This document shows, in pieces, positions 41,714 through 52,211 of a stretch of 64,000 nucleotides of DNA. The first letter of the stretch is position 1. The number at the start of each line of letters is the position of its first letter. Source of the stretch: Novosphingobium umbonatum. Lineage in GTDB: Bacteria; Pseudomonadota; Alphaproteobacteria; Sphingomonadales; Sphingomonadaceae. The DNA lies in NCBI RefSeq assembly GCF_004005905.1, contig NZ_SACO01000011.1, forward strand, positions 1-64,000, given 5' to 3'. The notes under the pieces are model-generated. The model was given only the letters and a program-made list of their open reading frames with translations, was not told where the DNA came from and did not search any database. Both the position numbers and the translations under genes were made by a program.

Positions 41714-42063
41714 GACTGATCCGGTGCTCCTTGGGGTTGATAGGGGAAGGCTACTTAAGCTTTCCTAACAAAATCTTAATTTCGCGTTTTTCCAGTGGGA
41801 TAGCGGAAGGGGTGGTAGAGGGCTTTATACGGTATTTTCCGTATTAACACCCTGTGTTTGCTGCAAGATTTCGCCAATTTTGCCATTTTGGCGCGCCAGC
41901 GGTCCAAGTATTTACCCTTAACGCTCTTTTAAGCCCGTTTGGGGCATCGAACATATAAAGGCATTTGGTACGAAAAGGCTGCGGGCTTGTGGCGAAACGT
42001 GACGGGATTTTGGGTCGAATCGGTGCGGATCGCAGTGCCCCCGCTGGCCATGAAGGGGAATAT
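41714..42063. promoter_or_regulatory. Divergent control region between the two cyclic-di-GMP genes
   Basis: About 350 bp without a gene, A/T-richer than its surroundings. It contains the perfect inverted repeat ATACGG-TATTTT-CCGTAT at 41827-41844, a plausible operator, and must carry promoters for the GGDEF gene (minus) and the PAS-GGDEF-EAL-PilZ gene (plus). TTG and GTG codons inside the plus frame leave the downstream start uncertain. Confidence 0.45.
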
Positions 42064-44892
42064 GTGAGTCGTCGTCGTCAATTGCTGGGTGGCCAACAAG
42101 AGGCCCATGGAAAGGGCGATTCGGTTTCGGCCCCCATGGCAGAGGCTGTGGCAGAGGCTGCGCCCGCGCGCGCCGCGCCGCGTAAAGCGGCGGCGGCAGA
42201 CAAGCCCGTCAGTTTCGATCGCCGCCTGCCCGGTGCCGCGCAAGACCGCCGTCAGGCCGAGGCCGCCACTCTGGCGGGCAGTGCGCAGGTTGATCCCGCC
42301 CGCCCGCGCCGCAGCGCGACCAAGCCAGCGACGCCTAGCATGGCTGAGCCTTACCTGGGCTACTTCCTGATGTCGGAAGGCTGGCCGATGACCGCGCCTG
42401 CGCTGGCGATTGCCTGTCTGTTGCTGGTACTGGATGAATTTGCGCTGCCCAATCCGGTGGTGCTGGTGCTGGCGGCCATATCGGCGGTGCTGGTGGCGGC
42501 GGGGGGGCGCTTTGCCGCCTTTGAACGCAGCCCCCAGCGGCCCCAATCGGCACGCATTGCCGCGATGCTGACGGGTGTTGCGCTGCCCATGGCCATGTTT
42601 GGCGCGGCCATGGCCCTCTGGCGGTATAGTACGGTGGGCCATGGCAATGTCGCGGCCATTCTGGGCGCGGTGCTGGTGATCAGCATTCTGGTGGCGGTGA
42701 CCCTGTCGGGGCGGCTGTTTGCGCTGATCGTGGCGCAGGCCTGCCTGTGGGGCGCTTTGGCAATAACGTCAGGCATGCCGGTGATCATGGGCATCTATGG
42801 TCTGGGTTGCGCCATGGGCGTGGTGCTGGCGGTGCGTCAGGCGAAACTGGACCGTGCGGCGCAGGCCAGTCAGCGCGAGACCCTGCGCGCCCAGCATAGG
42901 GCCGAGGAAATCCTGACCGAATTTGAACAGACGGGGCAGGGCTGGTTCTGGGAAACCGACCGCAAGGGGTTGATGACCTATGTCTCGCCCACCACGGCGG
43001 CGCAATTGGGCAAGGATCAGGCGCAATTGCTGGGGCAATCCCTGACCGATCTGTTCGAAGTGGAACAGGGCAAGGCCGAGGGCGAGCGCAGCCTGTTGTT
43101 CCATTTGACCGCGCGCTCCTCCTTTGCCGATCTGCCGCTGCGCGCGGCCAGCGCCGATGAACGCTGGTGGTCGGTCAGCGGGCGGCCCATTTATGATGGC
43201 TTCAACAATTTCCTCGGCTTTCGTGGGTCAGGCAGCGATCTGACCGAAAAGCGCCGCAGCGAGCAGCAGGCCACCCGCCTTGCCCATTTCGACTCGCTGA
43301 CAGGTTTGGCCAACCGGTTCCAGATGGGCCAGACTTTGGACACTCTGCTGGCCGCGCCGCGCGTGGACCAGCGCCATTGCGCGGTGTTCCTGCTGGACCT
43401 TGACCGGTTCAAGGCGGTGAATGACACGATGGGCCATCCGGCAGGAGATGCCTTGCTGAAACAGGTGGCGCAGCGTCTGTCGCATACGGTGGGCGATGCG
43501 GGGCGTGTGGGCCGTTTGGGCGGTGATGAATTTCAGGTGATCCTGCCGGGCCGGATCGCGCCGGAGCGTCTGGCCCATCTGGCGCATCGCATCATCGAAA
43601 ACCTGTCGCAGCCCTATGCCATCGAAGGCGCGCGGGTGGTGATCGGCGCTTCGGTGGGCATTGCCATGGCACCCGACCATGGGCTGTCCAGCGAGGACAT
43701 CATCCGCAACGCCGACCTTGCGCTTTATGCCGCCAAGGACAATGGTCGCGGCTGTTATCACTTCTATGCCGAGGACCTGCATGCCGAGGCCAAGGAGCGC
43801 CGTCAGCTGGAGCAGGATCTGCGCGAGGCTTTGGTGACCGGCGGGCTGGAACTGCATTATCAGCCGCAAGTGGCGTTGGGCACGCAGACGATCAGCGGGT
43901 TTGAAGCCTTGCTGCGCTGGAACCACCCGACGCAGGGGCGGTTGAGCCCCGCCAAATTCGTGGCCGTGGCCGAGGAAGCGGGCCTGATCACCCAGATCGG
44001 TGAATGGGCCCTGCGCACCGCTTGCCACGATATGGCCCAATGGGGCGAGGATGTGCGCGTGGCGGTCAATGTCTCGCCGCTGCAATTTGCCAATCCGGCT
44101 TTGCCTGCAATTGTCACCTCCGCGCTGGCCGAGGCGGGCGTGGCGTCGCATCGGCTGGAGCTGGAAATTACCGAAAGCGTGTTTCTGGGCGATGGCGATG
44201 CGACCGATGCGATGTTTGCCTCGCTTAAAGGTATTGGCGTGCGGCTGGCGCTGGATGATTTCGGCACTGGCTATTCCTCGCTGGGCTATTTGAAGAAGGC
44301 GCCTTTTGACAAGATCAAGATCGATCAGGGCTTTGTGCGGGGCGCGACCATGGCGGGCAGCCGCAATGGCGCGATCATCGCCTCGATCGTCAGTCTGGCC
44401 AATGCGTTGGACATGGAAACCACGGCGGAAGGCGTGGAGACCATGGACGAGCTGGATCTGGTCCACCGTCTGGGTTGCAGCCATGTGCAGGGCTATATTT
44501 TCGCCAAGCCTTTGACCGCTGCGGACGCGCTGGAACTGGTGGGCAAGGGCCTGTCGATGACGCCTAGCGGTCCGCGTTCGGCCCGCGCCCCGCGCCGCAC
44601 GATGTTGCGCAAGGTGACGCTGCTGGCCAGCGGCCATCCCTATCCGGTGACCATCCGCAATATTTCCGAGGGCGGAGCCATGTTCGAAGGCCTGCTGGAT
44701 GTGCCGGTCGGGCTGGACGTGGAGATTGCCTTTGCCGAGGATATGCTGGTCCCCGCCCGCGTGACATGGAGCAAGGAGGGGCGCACCGGTATCCAGTTCG
44801 CCCGCCAGATCCGGTTCGACCCCAGCGGGGCGATCCTGCGCGGGGAATGGGCCTATGATCCGGCGGTGGATGCGTGGGCTAAAGCGGGCTGA
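42064..44892 (+). CDS. PAS-GGDEF-EAL-PilZ membrane protein
   Basis: A 942-aa multidomain cyclic-di-GMP enzyme. After an Ala/Arg-rich N-terminus come several membrane helices (about 95-245), a PAS domain (about 280-395), a GGDEF domain with RLGGDEF, and an EAL domain with EALLRW, NVSPLQF, EITES, DDFGTGYSSL and AEGVET, all catalytic residues present. A C-terminal PilZ-like domain with NISEGG (about 835-930) follows. Both synthesis and hydrolysis look possible; the phosphodiesterase part is complete. The GTG at 42064 is chosen because AAGGGGAA lies just upstream; TTG at 41965 is an alternative. Confidence 0.9.
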   Translation: MSRRRQLLGGQQEAHGKGDSVSAPMAEAVAEAAPARAAPRKAAAADKPVSFDRRLPGAAQDRRQAEAATLAGSAQVDPARPRRSATKPATPSMAEPYLGYFLMSEGWPMTAPALAIACLLLVLDEFALPNPVVLVLAAISAVLVAAGGRFAAFERSPQRPQSARIAAMLTGVALPMAMFGAAMALWRYSTVGHGNVAAILGAVLVISILVAVTLSGRLFALIVAQACLWGALAITSGMPVIMGIYGLGCAMGVVLAVRQAKLDRAAQASQRETLRAQHRAEEILTEFEQTGQGWFWETDRKGLMTYVSPTTAAQLGKDQAQLLGQSLTDLFEVEQGKAEGERSLLFHLTARSSFADLPLRAASADERWWSVSGRPIYDGFNNFLGFRGSGSDLTEKRRSEQQATRLAHFDSLTGLANRFQMGQTLDTLLAAPRVDQRHCAVFLLDLDRFKAVNDTMGHPAGDALLKQVAQRLSHTVGDAGRVGRLGGDEFQVILPGRIAPERLAHLAHRIIENLSQPYAIEGARVVIGASVGIAMAPDHGLSSEDIIRNADLALYAAKDNGRGCYHFYAEDLHAEAKERRQLEQDLREALVTGGLELHYQPQVALGTQTISGFEALLRWNHPTQGRLSPAKFVAVAEEAGLITQIGEWALRTACHDMAQWGEDVRVAVNVSPLQFANPALPAIVTSALAEAGVASHRLELEITESVFLGDGDATDAMFASLKGIGVRLALDDFGTGYSSLGYLKKAPFDKIKIDQGFVRGATMAGSRNGAIIASIVSLANALDMETTAEGVETMDELDLVHRLGCSHVQGYIFAKPLTAADALELVGKGLSMTPSGPRSARAPRRTMLRKVTLLASGHPYPVTIRNISEGGAMFEGLLDVPVGLDVEIAFAEDMLVPARVTWSKEGRTGIQFARQIRFDPSGAILRGEWAYDPAVDAWAKAG

Positions 44893-44997
44893 GCTTTCGC
44901 GCAAGGCACAAGGTGACATCCCAGCCTAGCGTTGCTAACGGGGCGCTGCTAAGGGCGGGATTCGCCTTGCTGGCCACCCTCTTTGTTAAAGACACCC

Positions 44998-46815
44998 ATG
45001 ACCGACCAGTCCAAGATCCGCAATTTTTCCATCATCGCCCATATTGACCATGGCAAGAGCACGTTGGCGGATCGTTTGATCCAGTTCACCGGCGGCCTGA
45101 CCGAGCGCGAAATGAGCGCGCAGGTGCTGGACAATATGGACATTGAAAAAGAGCGCGGCATCACCATCAAGGCGCAAACCGTCCGGCTGAATTACAAGGC
45201 CAAGGATGGCGAGACTTATGAGCTCAACCTGATGGACACGCCGGGCCATGTGGACTTTGCCTATGAGGTAAGCCGCAGCCTTGCCGCCTGTGAAGGCGCG
45301 CTGTTGGTGGTGGACGCGGCGCAAGGCGTCGAAGCGCAGACGCTGGCCAATGTGTACCAGTCGATCGAGCATGACCACGAGATCGTGCCGGTGATCAACA
45401 AGATCGACCTGCCCGCCGCCGAGCCGGAAAAGGTGAAGGCCGAGATCGAGGAAGTGATCGGTCTGGACGCCAGCGAGGCGGTTTTGGCATCCGCGAAGAG
45501 CGGCATTGGCATCGAGGAAATCCTTGACGCGGTGGTGGCCAAGATCCCTGCACCGACCGGCGACAGCAATGCGCCTTTGAAGGCGATGCTGGTGGATAGC
45601 TGGTATGACCCCTATCTGGGCGTGGTCATTCTGGTGCGCGTGATCGATGGCGTGATCCGCAAGGGTCTGCAGGTGAAATTCATGCAGGGCGGCACCGAAC
45701 ATCTGATCGACCGCGTGGGCTGTTTCACCCCCAAGCGCGAGGAATTGTCGCAATTGGCCGCAGGCGAGATCGGCTTTATCACCGCGCAGATCAAGGAAGT
45801 GGAAACCGCCAAGGTGGGTGACACGATCACCACCGTAAAGGGCGGCGCGACCGAGGCTCTGCCGGGCTATAAGGAAGTGCAGCCGGTGGTGTTCTGCGGC
45901 CTGTTCCCTGTGGACGCGGCCGATTTTGAAAAGCTGCGCGAAAGCATTGGCAAGCTGCGCCTGAACGATGCCTCGTTCAGCTTTGAAATGGAAACCTCGG
46001 CCGCGCTTGGCTTTGGTTTCCGTTGCGGTTTCCTTGGCCTGCTGCATCTGGAAATCATTCAGGAGCGCCTGAGCCGCGAATATGACCTCGATCTGATCAC
46101 CACCAGCCCTTCGGTGGTCTATCGTATCCAGCTGCGCGCCAGCCGCACCGAGGATGCGGGCGAGTTGATGCTGCATAACCCCGCCGACTATCCCGATCCC
46201 AGCCGCATCGAGCAGATTGACGAGCCGTGGATCAAGGCGACCATTTACACGCCCGACGAATATCTGGGCAGCATTTTGAAGCTGTGTCAGGACCGTCGCG
46301 GTATCCAGACCGGCTTGACCTATGTTGGTGGCCGCGCTCAGGTGAATTATGAATTGCCGCTCAATGAAGTGGTGTTCGATTTCTATGACCGGTTGAAGTC
46401 GATCAGCCGTGGCTATGCCAGCTTTGACTATGAACAGATTGGCCTGCGCGAGGGCGATCTGGTGAAGATGGGCATTCTGGTGAACAATGAGCCGGTGGAT
46501 GCCTTGAGCATGATCGTCCACCGTAGCGTGGCCGAAGAACGCGGGCGCCATATGTGTGAGCGCCTCAAAGACCTCATCCCCCGCCATCTGTTCAAGATCC
46601 CCATTCAGGCGGCGATTGGCGGCAAGGTGGTGGCGCGTGAAACCATTTCGGCCATGCGCAAGGATGTGACCGCCAAATGCTATGGCGGCGATATTACGCG
46701 TAAGAAAAAGCTGCTGGAAAAGCAGAAGAAGGGCAAGGCTCGTATGCGCGAATATGGCAATGTGCAGATCCCGCAGGAGGCCTTCATCGCCGCGCTGCGC
46801 ATGGGTGAGGAATAA
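44998..46815 (+). CDS. lepA: Elongation factor 4 (LepA GTPase)
   Basis: A 605-aa ribosomal GTPase related to EF-G that acts in back-translocation or subunit biogenesis. GTP-binding motifs AHIDHGKST (G1), RGITIKAQ (G2), DTPGHVDF (G3) and NKIDLP (G4) are intact, and the LepA-specific C-terminal domain includes [19 protein letters not shown]. The start at 44998 (MTDQSKIRN) fits the family. A polysaccharide deacetylase gene starts eight bases after it. Confidence 0.97.
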   Translation: MTDQSKIRNFSIIAHIDHGKSTLADRLIQFTGGLTEREMSAQVLDNMDIEKERGITIKAQTVRLNYKAKDGETYELNLMDTPGHVDFAYEVSRSLAACEGALLVVDAAQGVEAQTLANVYQSIEHDHEIVPVINKIDLPAAEPEKVKAEIEEVIGLDASEAVLASAKSGIGIEEILDAVVAKIPAPTGDSNAPLKAMLVDSWYDPYLGVVILVRVIDGVIRKGLQVKFMQGGTEHLIDRVGCFTPKREELSQLAAGEIGFITAQIKEVETAKVGDTITTVKGGATEALPGYKEVQPVVFCGLFPVDAADFEKLRESIGKLRLNDASFSFEMETSAALGFGFRCGFLGLLHLEIIQERLSREYDLDLITTSPSVVYRIQLRASRTEDAGELMLHNPADYPDPSRIEQIDEPWIKATIYTPDEYLGSILKLCQDRRGIQTGLTYVGGRAQVNYELPLNEVVFDFYDRLKSISRGYASFDYEQIGLREGDLVKMGILVNNEPVDALSMIVHRSVAEERGRHMCERLKDLIPRHLFKIPIQAAIGGKVVARETISAMRKDVTAKCYGGDITRKKKLLEKQKKGKARMREYGNVQIPQEAFIAALRMGEE

Positions 46816-46823
46816 GCCTGACC

Positions 46824-47825
46824 ATGGGTTTGAAGCTCGCTCTGCTGGCTGGCGCGATGGCGTTGACCAGCACGCAGGCTTGTGCGCAGGCCACCAAACA
46901 GCCCGCGCCCAAAGTGTCGCGCGGGCAGGTGGCGCTGACCTTTGACGATCTGCCCGGCCTAACGCTCAAGGCTGATCAGGCCTATGTGGATGGATTGAAC
47001 CGCGACCTTTTGCGCGGGCTGAAGCGTCATCATCTGCCCGCCATCGGCTTTGTCAATGAAGGTAAGCTGGAAGAGGGTGAGTTCGGCCAGAAGGGCCGCA
47101 TCCGCCAGATTGCCAATCTGCGCCGCTGGCTGGATGCGGGCATGGATCTGGGCAACCATACGTTCAGCCATGAATCGCCTGATGAACTGGGCGGGGCAGG
47201 CTATATTGCCGATATTGCCAAGGGCGAGCCGGTAACGCGCCAACTGTTGGCTGCGCGTGGGCGCAAATTGCAATGGTTCCGCTATCCCTATCTGGAAACC
47301 GGCGCGCCTTTGGCGGTCAAGCGGCAGATCTCCGACTGGCTGGGCCAGCATCACTATCGCATCGCGCCGGTGACGATTGACGCCAATGACTGGCTTTTCG
47401 CCGAACCCTATGACGAGGCGCTGGCCCAGCATGACAAGGCGCGGGTGAAGCGCCTGCGCGGGCAATATCTGGCCTATACCGAACGCACCATCGCCTGGTT
47501 CCAGCAGGCTTCGCAGGAATTGTTCGGGCGGCCGATCCCCTTGGTGATGCTGCTGCATGCCACGCGATTGAATGCCGATACGATGGACGATCTGGCTGCG
47601 ATCCTGAAGCGGCGCGGGTTGAAAGCTGTCTCGCTGGAACAGGCCATGCGCGATCCGGCCAACCATACGCGCGATGATTATGCCGGCCACGACGGCATTG
47701 AATGGATCGAGCGCTGGTCCGAAAGCCTCAAGCGTCCCCTGCCATGGGATAGCTGGCAAGACCCGCCCAAGCAGGTCGAGCAAGAATATGAGCGCAACAA
47801 TCAGGACCGTCGCAACGTCAAGTGA
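46824..47825 (+). CDS. Exported polysaccharide deacetylase family protein (NodB)
   Basis: A 333-aa protein with a signal peptide (about 1-22, ending ACAQ) and a NodB-type carbohydrate esterase 4 domain. LTFDDLPG holds the catalytic and metal aspartates, GNHTFSHE the two metal histidines, and RYPYLE the active-site arginine. MLLHATRLNAD carries the later catalytic histidine. It should remove acetyl groups from a periplasmic or extracellular glycan. It follows lepA closely and may share its transcript. Confidence 0.88.
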   Translation: MGLKLALLAGAMALTSTQACAQATKQPAPKVSRGQVALTFDDLPGLTLKADQAYVDGLNRDLLRGLKRHHLPAIGFVNEGKLEEGEFGQKGRIRQIANLRRWLDAGMDLGNHTFSHESPDELGGAGYIADIAKGEPVTRQLLAARGRKLQWFRYPYLETGAPLAVKRQISDWLGQHHYRIAPVTIDANDWLFAEPYDEALAQHDKARVKRLRGQYLAYTERTIAWFQQASQELFGRPIPLVMLLHATRLNADTMDDLAAILKRRGLKAVSLEQAMRDPANHTRDDYAGHDGIEWIERWSESLKRPLPWDSWQDPPKQVEQEYERNNQDRRNVK

Positions 47826-48018
47826 GCGGCGGTGCTTTAGTGAATTCTTACATAAACTCGGCGGATTCGCGGCTTTTATTGCGGCATCGGGGATGAATTC
47901 CTTTGCGCGTGCCGGATAATCGCGTCCGGATAAGTGTTAACATATAATCAGGCGTAGGCCGCCCGAAACCACCCTTGCGCTATCCCCACGATGGGAAGTG
48001 GCCGCAAGGGAATGTGCA

Positions 48019-49941
48019 ATGATCCGTGACCAGGCTCGAAATGGGTCCAATATCTTGATCGGGCTGGTGTTGGTCGCGGTGGCGATTTCCACCTTTGTGA
48101 TTCTGCAGATCCGCTATGGCGGGCCGATTTACCAGAAATACGCGCTGGAAAACGAGCTGCTGGCCGACATCCTGCCGCCGCCCGCCTATGTGGTCGAACC
48201 CTATCTGGAAGCCACGCTGGCCATGGAGCACCCCGATCAGGTAGAGGCCAAGGCCAAGGCGCTGGCCCAGTTGCGCAAGGATTACGAGACGCGCAAGACT
48301 TATTGGCAGACCACCACGTTGCCCGCCGACCAGTTCGCCATTTTGAAAGACAGTCAGGTGGCCGCCGACAAATTCTGGGCTGCGCTGGAACAGCGCTATC
48401 TGCCCGCGATCCGCAGCGGCAATCTGGAAGAGGCGCGCCGCATCCACGAGGCCGAATTGGCGCCCGCCTATAGTGCGCAGCATGATGCCATCCTGCAACT
48501 GGTCGAAAAATCGAACAATTATGTCGCGGCCGAGCATGGGCATGATGATCTGGTGGTCACTTTTTCCTTGGTGGCGGTGGGCGTGTTGATGTCGGCGCTG
48601 GTCGGCGCGGTGGTTCTGGCGCGGCGTTTGATCGCCCGCCGCGTGGTGGAGCCTTTGGCGCAGACCGCCCATGCCATGCGTCACATGGCCGATGGCGATT
48701 ATGCCAGCGCGATTGAAGGTCTGGACCGTCAGGATGAAATTGGCGTGATGGCGCAGGCGATGGAAGTGTTCCGCAGCAATGGCGTGGCCAAGCAACAGGC
48801 CGAAGCCGCGCAAAAGCAGGTGGTGGCGGCCTTGACCACGGGCCTGTCGAAACTGGCCGCGCAGGATCTGGAATATCGCATCAACGAGCAATTCCCGCAG
48901 GATTATGAAGTGCTGCGCCTCGACTATAACCGCGCGCTGGAATCCTTGATGGAGGCGATTGGCACGGTGCGCGTGGGCACGGGCAGCCTGTCGCGCACGA
49001 TCGAGGAATTGCGCGTGGCCGCCGATGATCTGGCGCGGCGCAATGAAATGCAGATGAACAGTCTGGACGCCACCAGCAATTCCATCGCGGCGGTGGCAGA
49101 GACGGTGCAAACGGCAGCCTCTTCGGCCAGCAATGTGCGCGAATCGAGCCAGGAGGCCCATCGTCAGGCCAGCGAGGGCGGGGCCGTGGTGGAGCGTGCG
49201 ATTGCGGCGATGGATGCCATCGAGCAATCCTCGCAAGAGATTGGCCAGATCGTCAATGTGATCGATGGCATCGCGTTCCAGACCAACCTGCTGGCCTTGA
49301 ACGCGGGTGTGGAGGCCGCGCGTGCTGGCGATGCGGGCAAGGGCTTTGCGGTGGTCGCCAATGAGGTGCGCGCCTTGGCCCAGCGCAGCGCGGATGCCGC
49401 GCGCGATATAAAGGCCTTGATCGGCAATTCCACCGCGCAAGTGGCGATGGGGGTTGAACTGGTGGGCGAAACCGGCGGCAAATTGCGCGATATTGTGGCG
49501 CAGGTGGCCGATATCACCGGACTGATCGAGGAAATCGCCAGTTCGGCCCATAATCAGGCCGCCAATATCGATCATGTGCGCAATTCCATGCGCGAGATGG
49601 AAGTGATGACCCAGCAGAACGCCGCGATGGTCGAACAATCCACCGCCGCCACACGCAGCCTGTCCGACGAGGCGAACAAGCTGTCGGATATGGTGTCCAG
49701 TTTCCGCACGCGCAAACGCAATGTGCGGCCCGATTACGTGGCCAATCCCGCCTCGGTGCGGCGCAGCACGGCGGTGGACAATCCCGTTGACTACGGCGCT
49801 GCGGATTTTGCCGAGGAGGTGGCTTTGCCATCCTTCCGTGCGCGCAAGGCGCCAGCGGTTGCGGCCAAGCCTGCTCCACGCCCTGCGCCGGTGGCGGTTG
49901 GCAATAATGCGCTGGCCATGGATGAATGGAGCGATTTCTAG
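48019..49941 (+). CDS. Transmembrane methyl-accepting chemotaxis protein
   Basis: A 640-aa chemoreceptor. Two membrane helices (about 10-30 and 175-200) bracket a helical periplasmic sensor domain of about 140 residues, probably a four-helix bundle. A HAMP domain (about 200-255) and a second HAMP-like/linker stretch follow. The signalling tip [18 protein letters not shown] is intact. The C-terminal tail is Pro/Ala-rich and ends MDEWSDF, like the NEDWSEF tail of the globin receptor. The ATG at 48019 with AGGGAA upstream is preferred to GTG at 47998. The ligand is unknown. Confidence 0.92.
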   Translation: MIRDQARNGSNILIGLVLVAVAISTFVILQIRYGGPIYQKYALENELLADILPPPAYVVEPYLEATLAMEHPDQVEAKAKALAQLRKDYETRKTYWQTTTLPADQFAILKDSQVAADKFWAALEQRYLPAIRSGNLEEARRIHEAELAPAYSAQHDAILQLVEKSNNYVAAEHGHDDLVVTFSLVAVGVLMSALVGAVVLARRLIARRVVEPLAQTAHAMRHMADGDYASAIEGLDRQDEIGVMAQAMEVFRSNGVAKQQAEAAQKQVVAALTTGLSKLAAQDLEYRINEQFPQDYEVLRLDYNRALESLMEAIGTVRVGTGSLSRTIEELRVAADDLARRNEMQMNSLDATSNSIAAVAETVQTAASSASNVRESSQEAHRQASEGGAVVERAIAAMDAIEQSSQEIGQIVNVIDGIAFQTNLLALNAGVEAARAGDAGKGFAVVANEVRALAQRSADAARDIKALIGNSTAQVAMGVELVGETGGKLRDIVAQVADITGLIEEIASSAHNQAANIDHVRNSMREMEVMTQQNAAMVEQSTAATRSLSDEANKLSDMVSSFRTRKRNVRPDYVANPASVRRSTAVDNPVDYGAADFAEEVALPSFRARKAPAVAAKPAPRPAPVAVGNNALAMDEWSDF

Positions 49942-50047
49942 GGTTTGACCACGAGCCGGTCTGGACGCCGCCGCGCTGTCTTGGCACAAGGGGGCAACAG
50001 CGGGCGATCGTGCCTGCGGCAACAGACGGGTTGAAAGGAAGCGCGCC

Positions 50048-50521
50048 ATGGCCAAGGCCACCCGCGCCACGGTGATGCTGGAAAAGGCGAAAATGGCCTT
50101 TACCACCCATGCCTATGATTATGACGCAAGCGCCGATTCCATCGGCATGGCCGCCGCCGCCGCGCTGGGTGTGGAGGGCGCGCAAGTGTTCAAGACGCTG
50201 ATGGTGCTGGCCGATGGCAAGCCCGCCTGTGTGATGGCGCCCAGCGACCGCGAGGTGGCGTTGAAGAAAGCGGCGTCCGCCTTGGGCGCGAAACAGGTAG
50301 AGATGATGAAGCCGGATATGGCCGAGCGTGTGTCGGGCTATAAAATCGGCGGGATCAGCCCCTTTGGCCAGACGCGCCGCGTGCCAGCGGTGATGGATGA
50401 AAGCGCGCTGGCCCATGAGGCGATTTTCCTCAACGGTGGCCAGCGCGGGCTTCAGGTGCGTCTGGCTCCGCAGGATGCCGCCAACCTGTTGGGAGCCAAG
50501 CTGGCGGCGATTACGGCGTGA
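50048..50521 (+). CDS. ybaK: Cys-tRNA(Pro) deacylase YbaK/EbsC
   Basis: A 157-aa trans-editing protein of the YbaK family, which hydrolyses Cys-tRNA(Pro) formed by mischarging. The conserved lysine in QVFKTLMV (near 48-55), the GYKIGGISPFG loop and GLQVRLAPQDAANLL near the end are diagnostic. It stands alone, after the chemoreceptor; an SGNH hydrolase is convergent. Confidence 0.9.
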   Translation: MAKATRATVMLEKAKMAFTTHAYDYDASADSIGMAAAAALGVEGAQVFKTLMVLADGKPACVMAPSDREVALKKAASALGAKQVEMMKPDMAERVSGYKIGGISPFGQTRRVPAVMDESALAHEAIFLNGGQRGLQVRLAPQDAANLLGAKLAAITA

Positions 50522-50528
50522 CGGGCGT

Positions 50529-51401
50529 TTAGCGCAGGCTGGTGGCGATCAACCGCGCCGCCGCCGCCATGCCCGCGGCATTGGGGTGATAGGGCGCCCC
50601 ATCCTTGGCGGCCATATCGGGATTGCCGCCATTCATCCAAGGCTCCTTGCTGCACAGGCCATGGGGCGCGGAAATGCGGTCCAGCGGCACCAGCCCCGCG
50701 CCATTTTCCCGCGCCACATCCACGGTCAGCTTGGCCAGACGGCGGCCGATGGCGCGGATTTGCGGCACTTCGCCATCGGTCAGGCCGGTTGCGGGGCAAT
50801 TGCCGCTGGCGGGCATCAGCGAGAAATATTGTACGATCAGGATGCGCGCCTCTGGAGCCTGCTTGCGCACCTGCTGGATGATGCTGGCCATGCGGGTTTT
50901 GAGCGCTTCTTCATCCTGCGCGGTGATGGGTTTGGGGGCGGGGCAATTGCCGCCGAAATAGCGCTTGCGCTCGTCCTCGCTGGCGCGGGGGCAGCGCATG
51001 ATGCCAATGGCGGTCATATAGCCCAGATCATTGCCGCCAATGGTCAGCGTGACCAGTTGTGTGGCGGGCGTCACCGCGCTGATCTGCGGGGCAATCGTGT
51101 CCCACGGGCCAAGGATATGCGCAGTAGTCGCCCCGCTACAGGTGACATCGGTCAGCGCCAGTTTCTTGGCCTGCGCCAGCAGATGGGCATAATTGACCGC
51201 CGAGCGGGCGCAGCGGTTGGGCGGCGTATCCGCGCTCTGGCCAATATTGGGGCCTGCGGCATAGGAGCTGCCCATGGCCACATAGCGCGCCTGCCGTTCC
51301 AGCGGGGCGTGGCGGGCGCTGGCCGGGCTGGCCAAGAGGACATTGGCAGGCAACAGGGCGAGCAGGGCGGCGCTGGTTTTGGCAAGGGCAGAGGCGCGCA
51401 T
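50529..51401 (-). CDS. Exported SGNH/GDSL hydrolase
   Basis: A 290-aa secreted esterase-like protein. A signal peptide (about 1-29, ending ASA) precedes the GDSL-type block YVAMGSSYAAGP (nucleophile Ser near 45). TIGGNDLGY supplies the oxyanion Gly and Asn, and DGAPYHPNAAG the catalytic His near the C-terminus. Four or more cysteines suggest disulfides. It is similar to periplasmic lipases/esterases; the substrate is not evident. Confidence 0.87.
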   Translation of the reverse strand: MRASALAKTSAALLALLPANVLLASPASARHAPLERQARYVAMGSSYAAGPNIGQSADTPPNRCARSAVNYAHLLAQAKKLALTDVTCSGATTAHILGPWDTIAPQISAVTPATQLVTLTIGGNDLGYMTAIGIMRCPRASEDERKRYFGGNCPAPKPITAQDEEALKTRMASIIQQVRKQAPEARILIVQYFSLMPASGNCPATGLTDGEVPQIRAIGRRLAKLTVDVARENGAGLVPLDRISAPHGLCSKEPWMNGGNPDMAAKDGAPYHPNAAGMAAAARLIATSLR

Positions 51402-51548
51402 AAATTCTCTCCGATAAGGCGCTGTGTCGACACAGGTCTATATTGCCGCAAGTAGGCGATCTGGCCGGTGATTGATAGAGTGATCGCCTGTAAGTCATGC
51501 CCTTCAATGCGGCTGGACTTTACGCCTTTTCAGGCACAGTCTGCCGCC

Positions 51549-52106
51549 ATGACCAAGCAACGCAAGATGATCGCCCCCGCTCTGGCAGCTTTGGCCGCCA
51601 TGGCATCCCTGTCCACCTCTGCCCATGCCGAACTGGCCGTGGGCGCAACCGCCCCCGCCTTTGTCACCCAAGGCGCCACGGGCGGTAAAGCCTTCACTTT
51701 CAAACTGAAGGATGCGCTCAAGAAAGGTCCGGTGGTGGTCTATTTCTACCCCAAGGCATTTACCAAGGGCTGCACGCTGGAGGCCCATGCCTTTGCCGAT
51801 GCGATTGACGATTACGCCAAGGTTGGCGCGACCGTGATCGGCCTGTCGGCGGATGACCTGCCCACGTTGCAGAAATTTTCCACCATGGAATGCCGCGACA
51901 AATTCCCCGTAGGCATTGCCGATGCCGGTATCATCAAGACCTATGACGTGGCCCTGTCCTTTGCCGGTGTTTCGGCGCCGATGACCAAGCGCACCTCCTA
52001 TGTGATTGGCAAGGATGGCAAGGTGAAGCTGGCCTTCACCGACATGGATTACAAGGACCACGTGGCCAAGACTCTGGCCACGGTGAAGGCGCTGGCGGGC
52101 AAGTAA
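51549..52106 (+). CDS. Exported peroxiredoxin (Bcp/PrxQ type)
   Basis: A 185-aa thioredoxin-fold peroxidase with a signal peptide (about 1-27, ending AHA), so it is periplasmic. The peroxidatic cysteine lies in TKGCTLEAHAF (about residue 75) and a second cysteine in STMECRDKFPV could act as resolving residue. The start MTKQRKM at 51549 is preferred to the unrelated longer frame. A periplasmic Bcp-like peroxiredoxin would detoxify hydroperoxides at the envelope. Confidence 0.87.
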   Translation: MTKQRKMIAPALAALAAMASLSTSAHAELAVGATAPAFVTQGATGGKAFTFKLKDALKKGPVVVYFYPKAFTKGCTLEAHAFADAIDDYAKVGATVIGLSADDLPTLQKFSTMECRDKFPVGIADAGIIKTYDVALSFAGVSAPMTKRTSYVIGKDGKVKLAFTDMDYKDHVAKTLATVKALAGK

Positions 52107-52211
52107 TCGCGCGAGGAAAGGGAGCGTCCGGCGCGATGCTCCCTTTACTTTCGCGCTAATCCGTTTAACGGCCCGTGGTTTCCAGATTTGCCAAGATTAA
52201 GGGTATTGACC

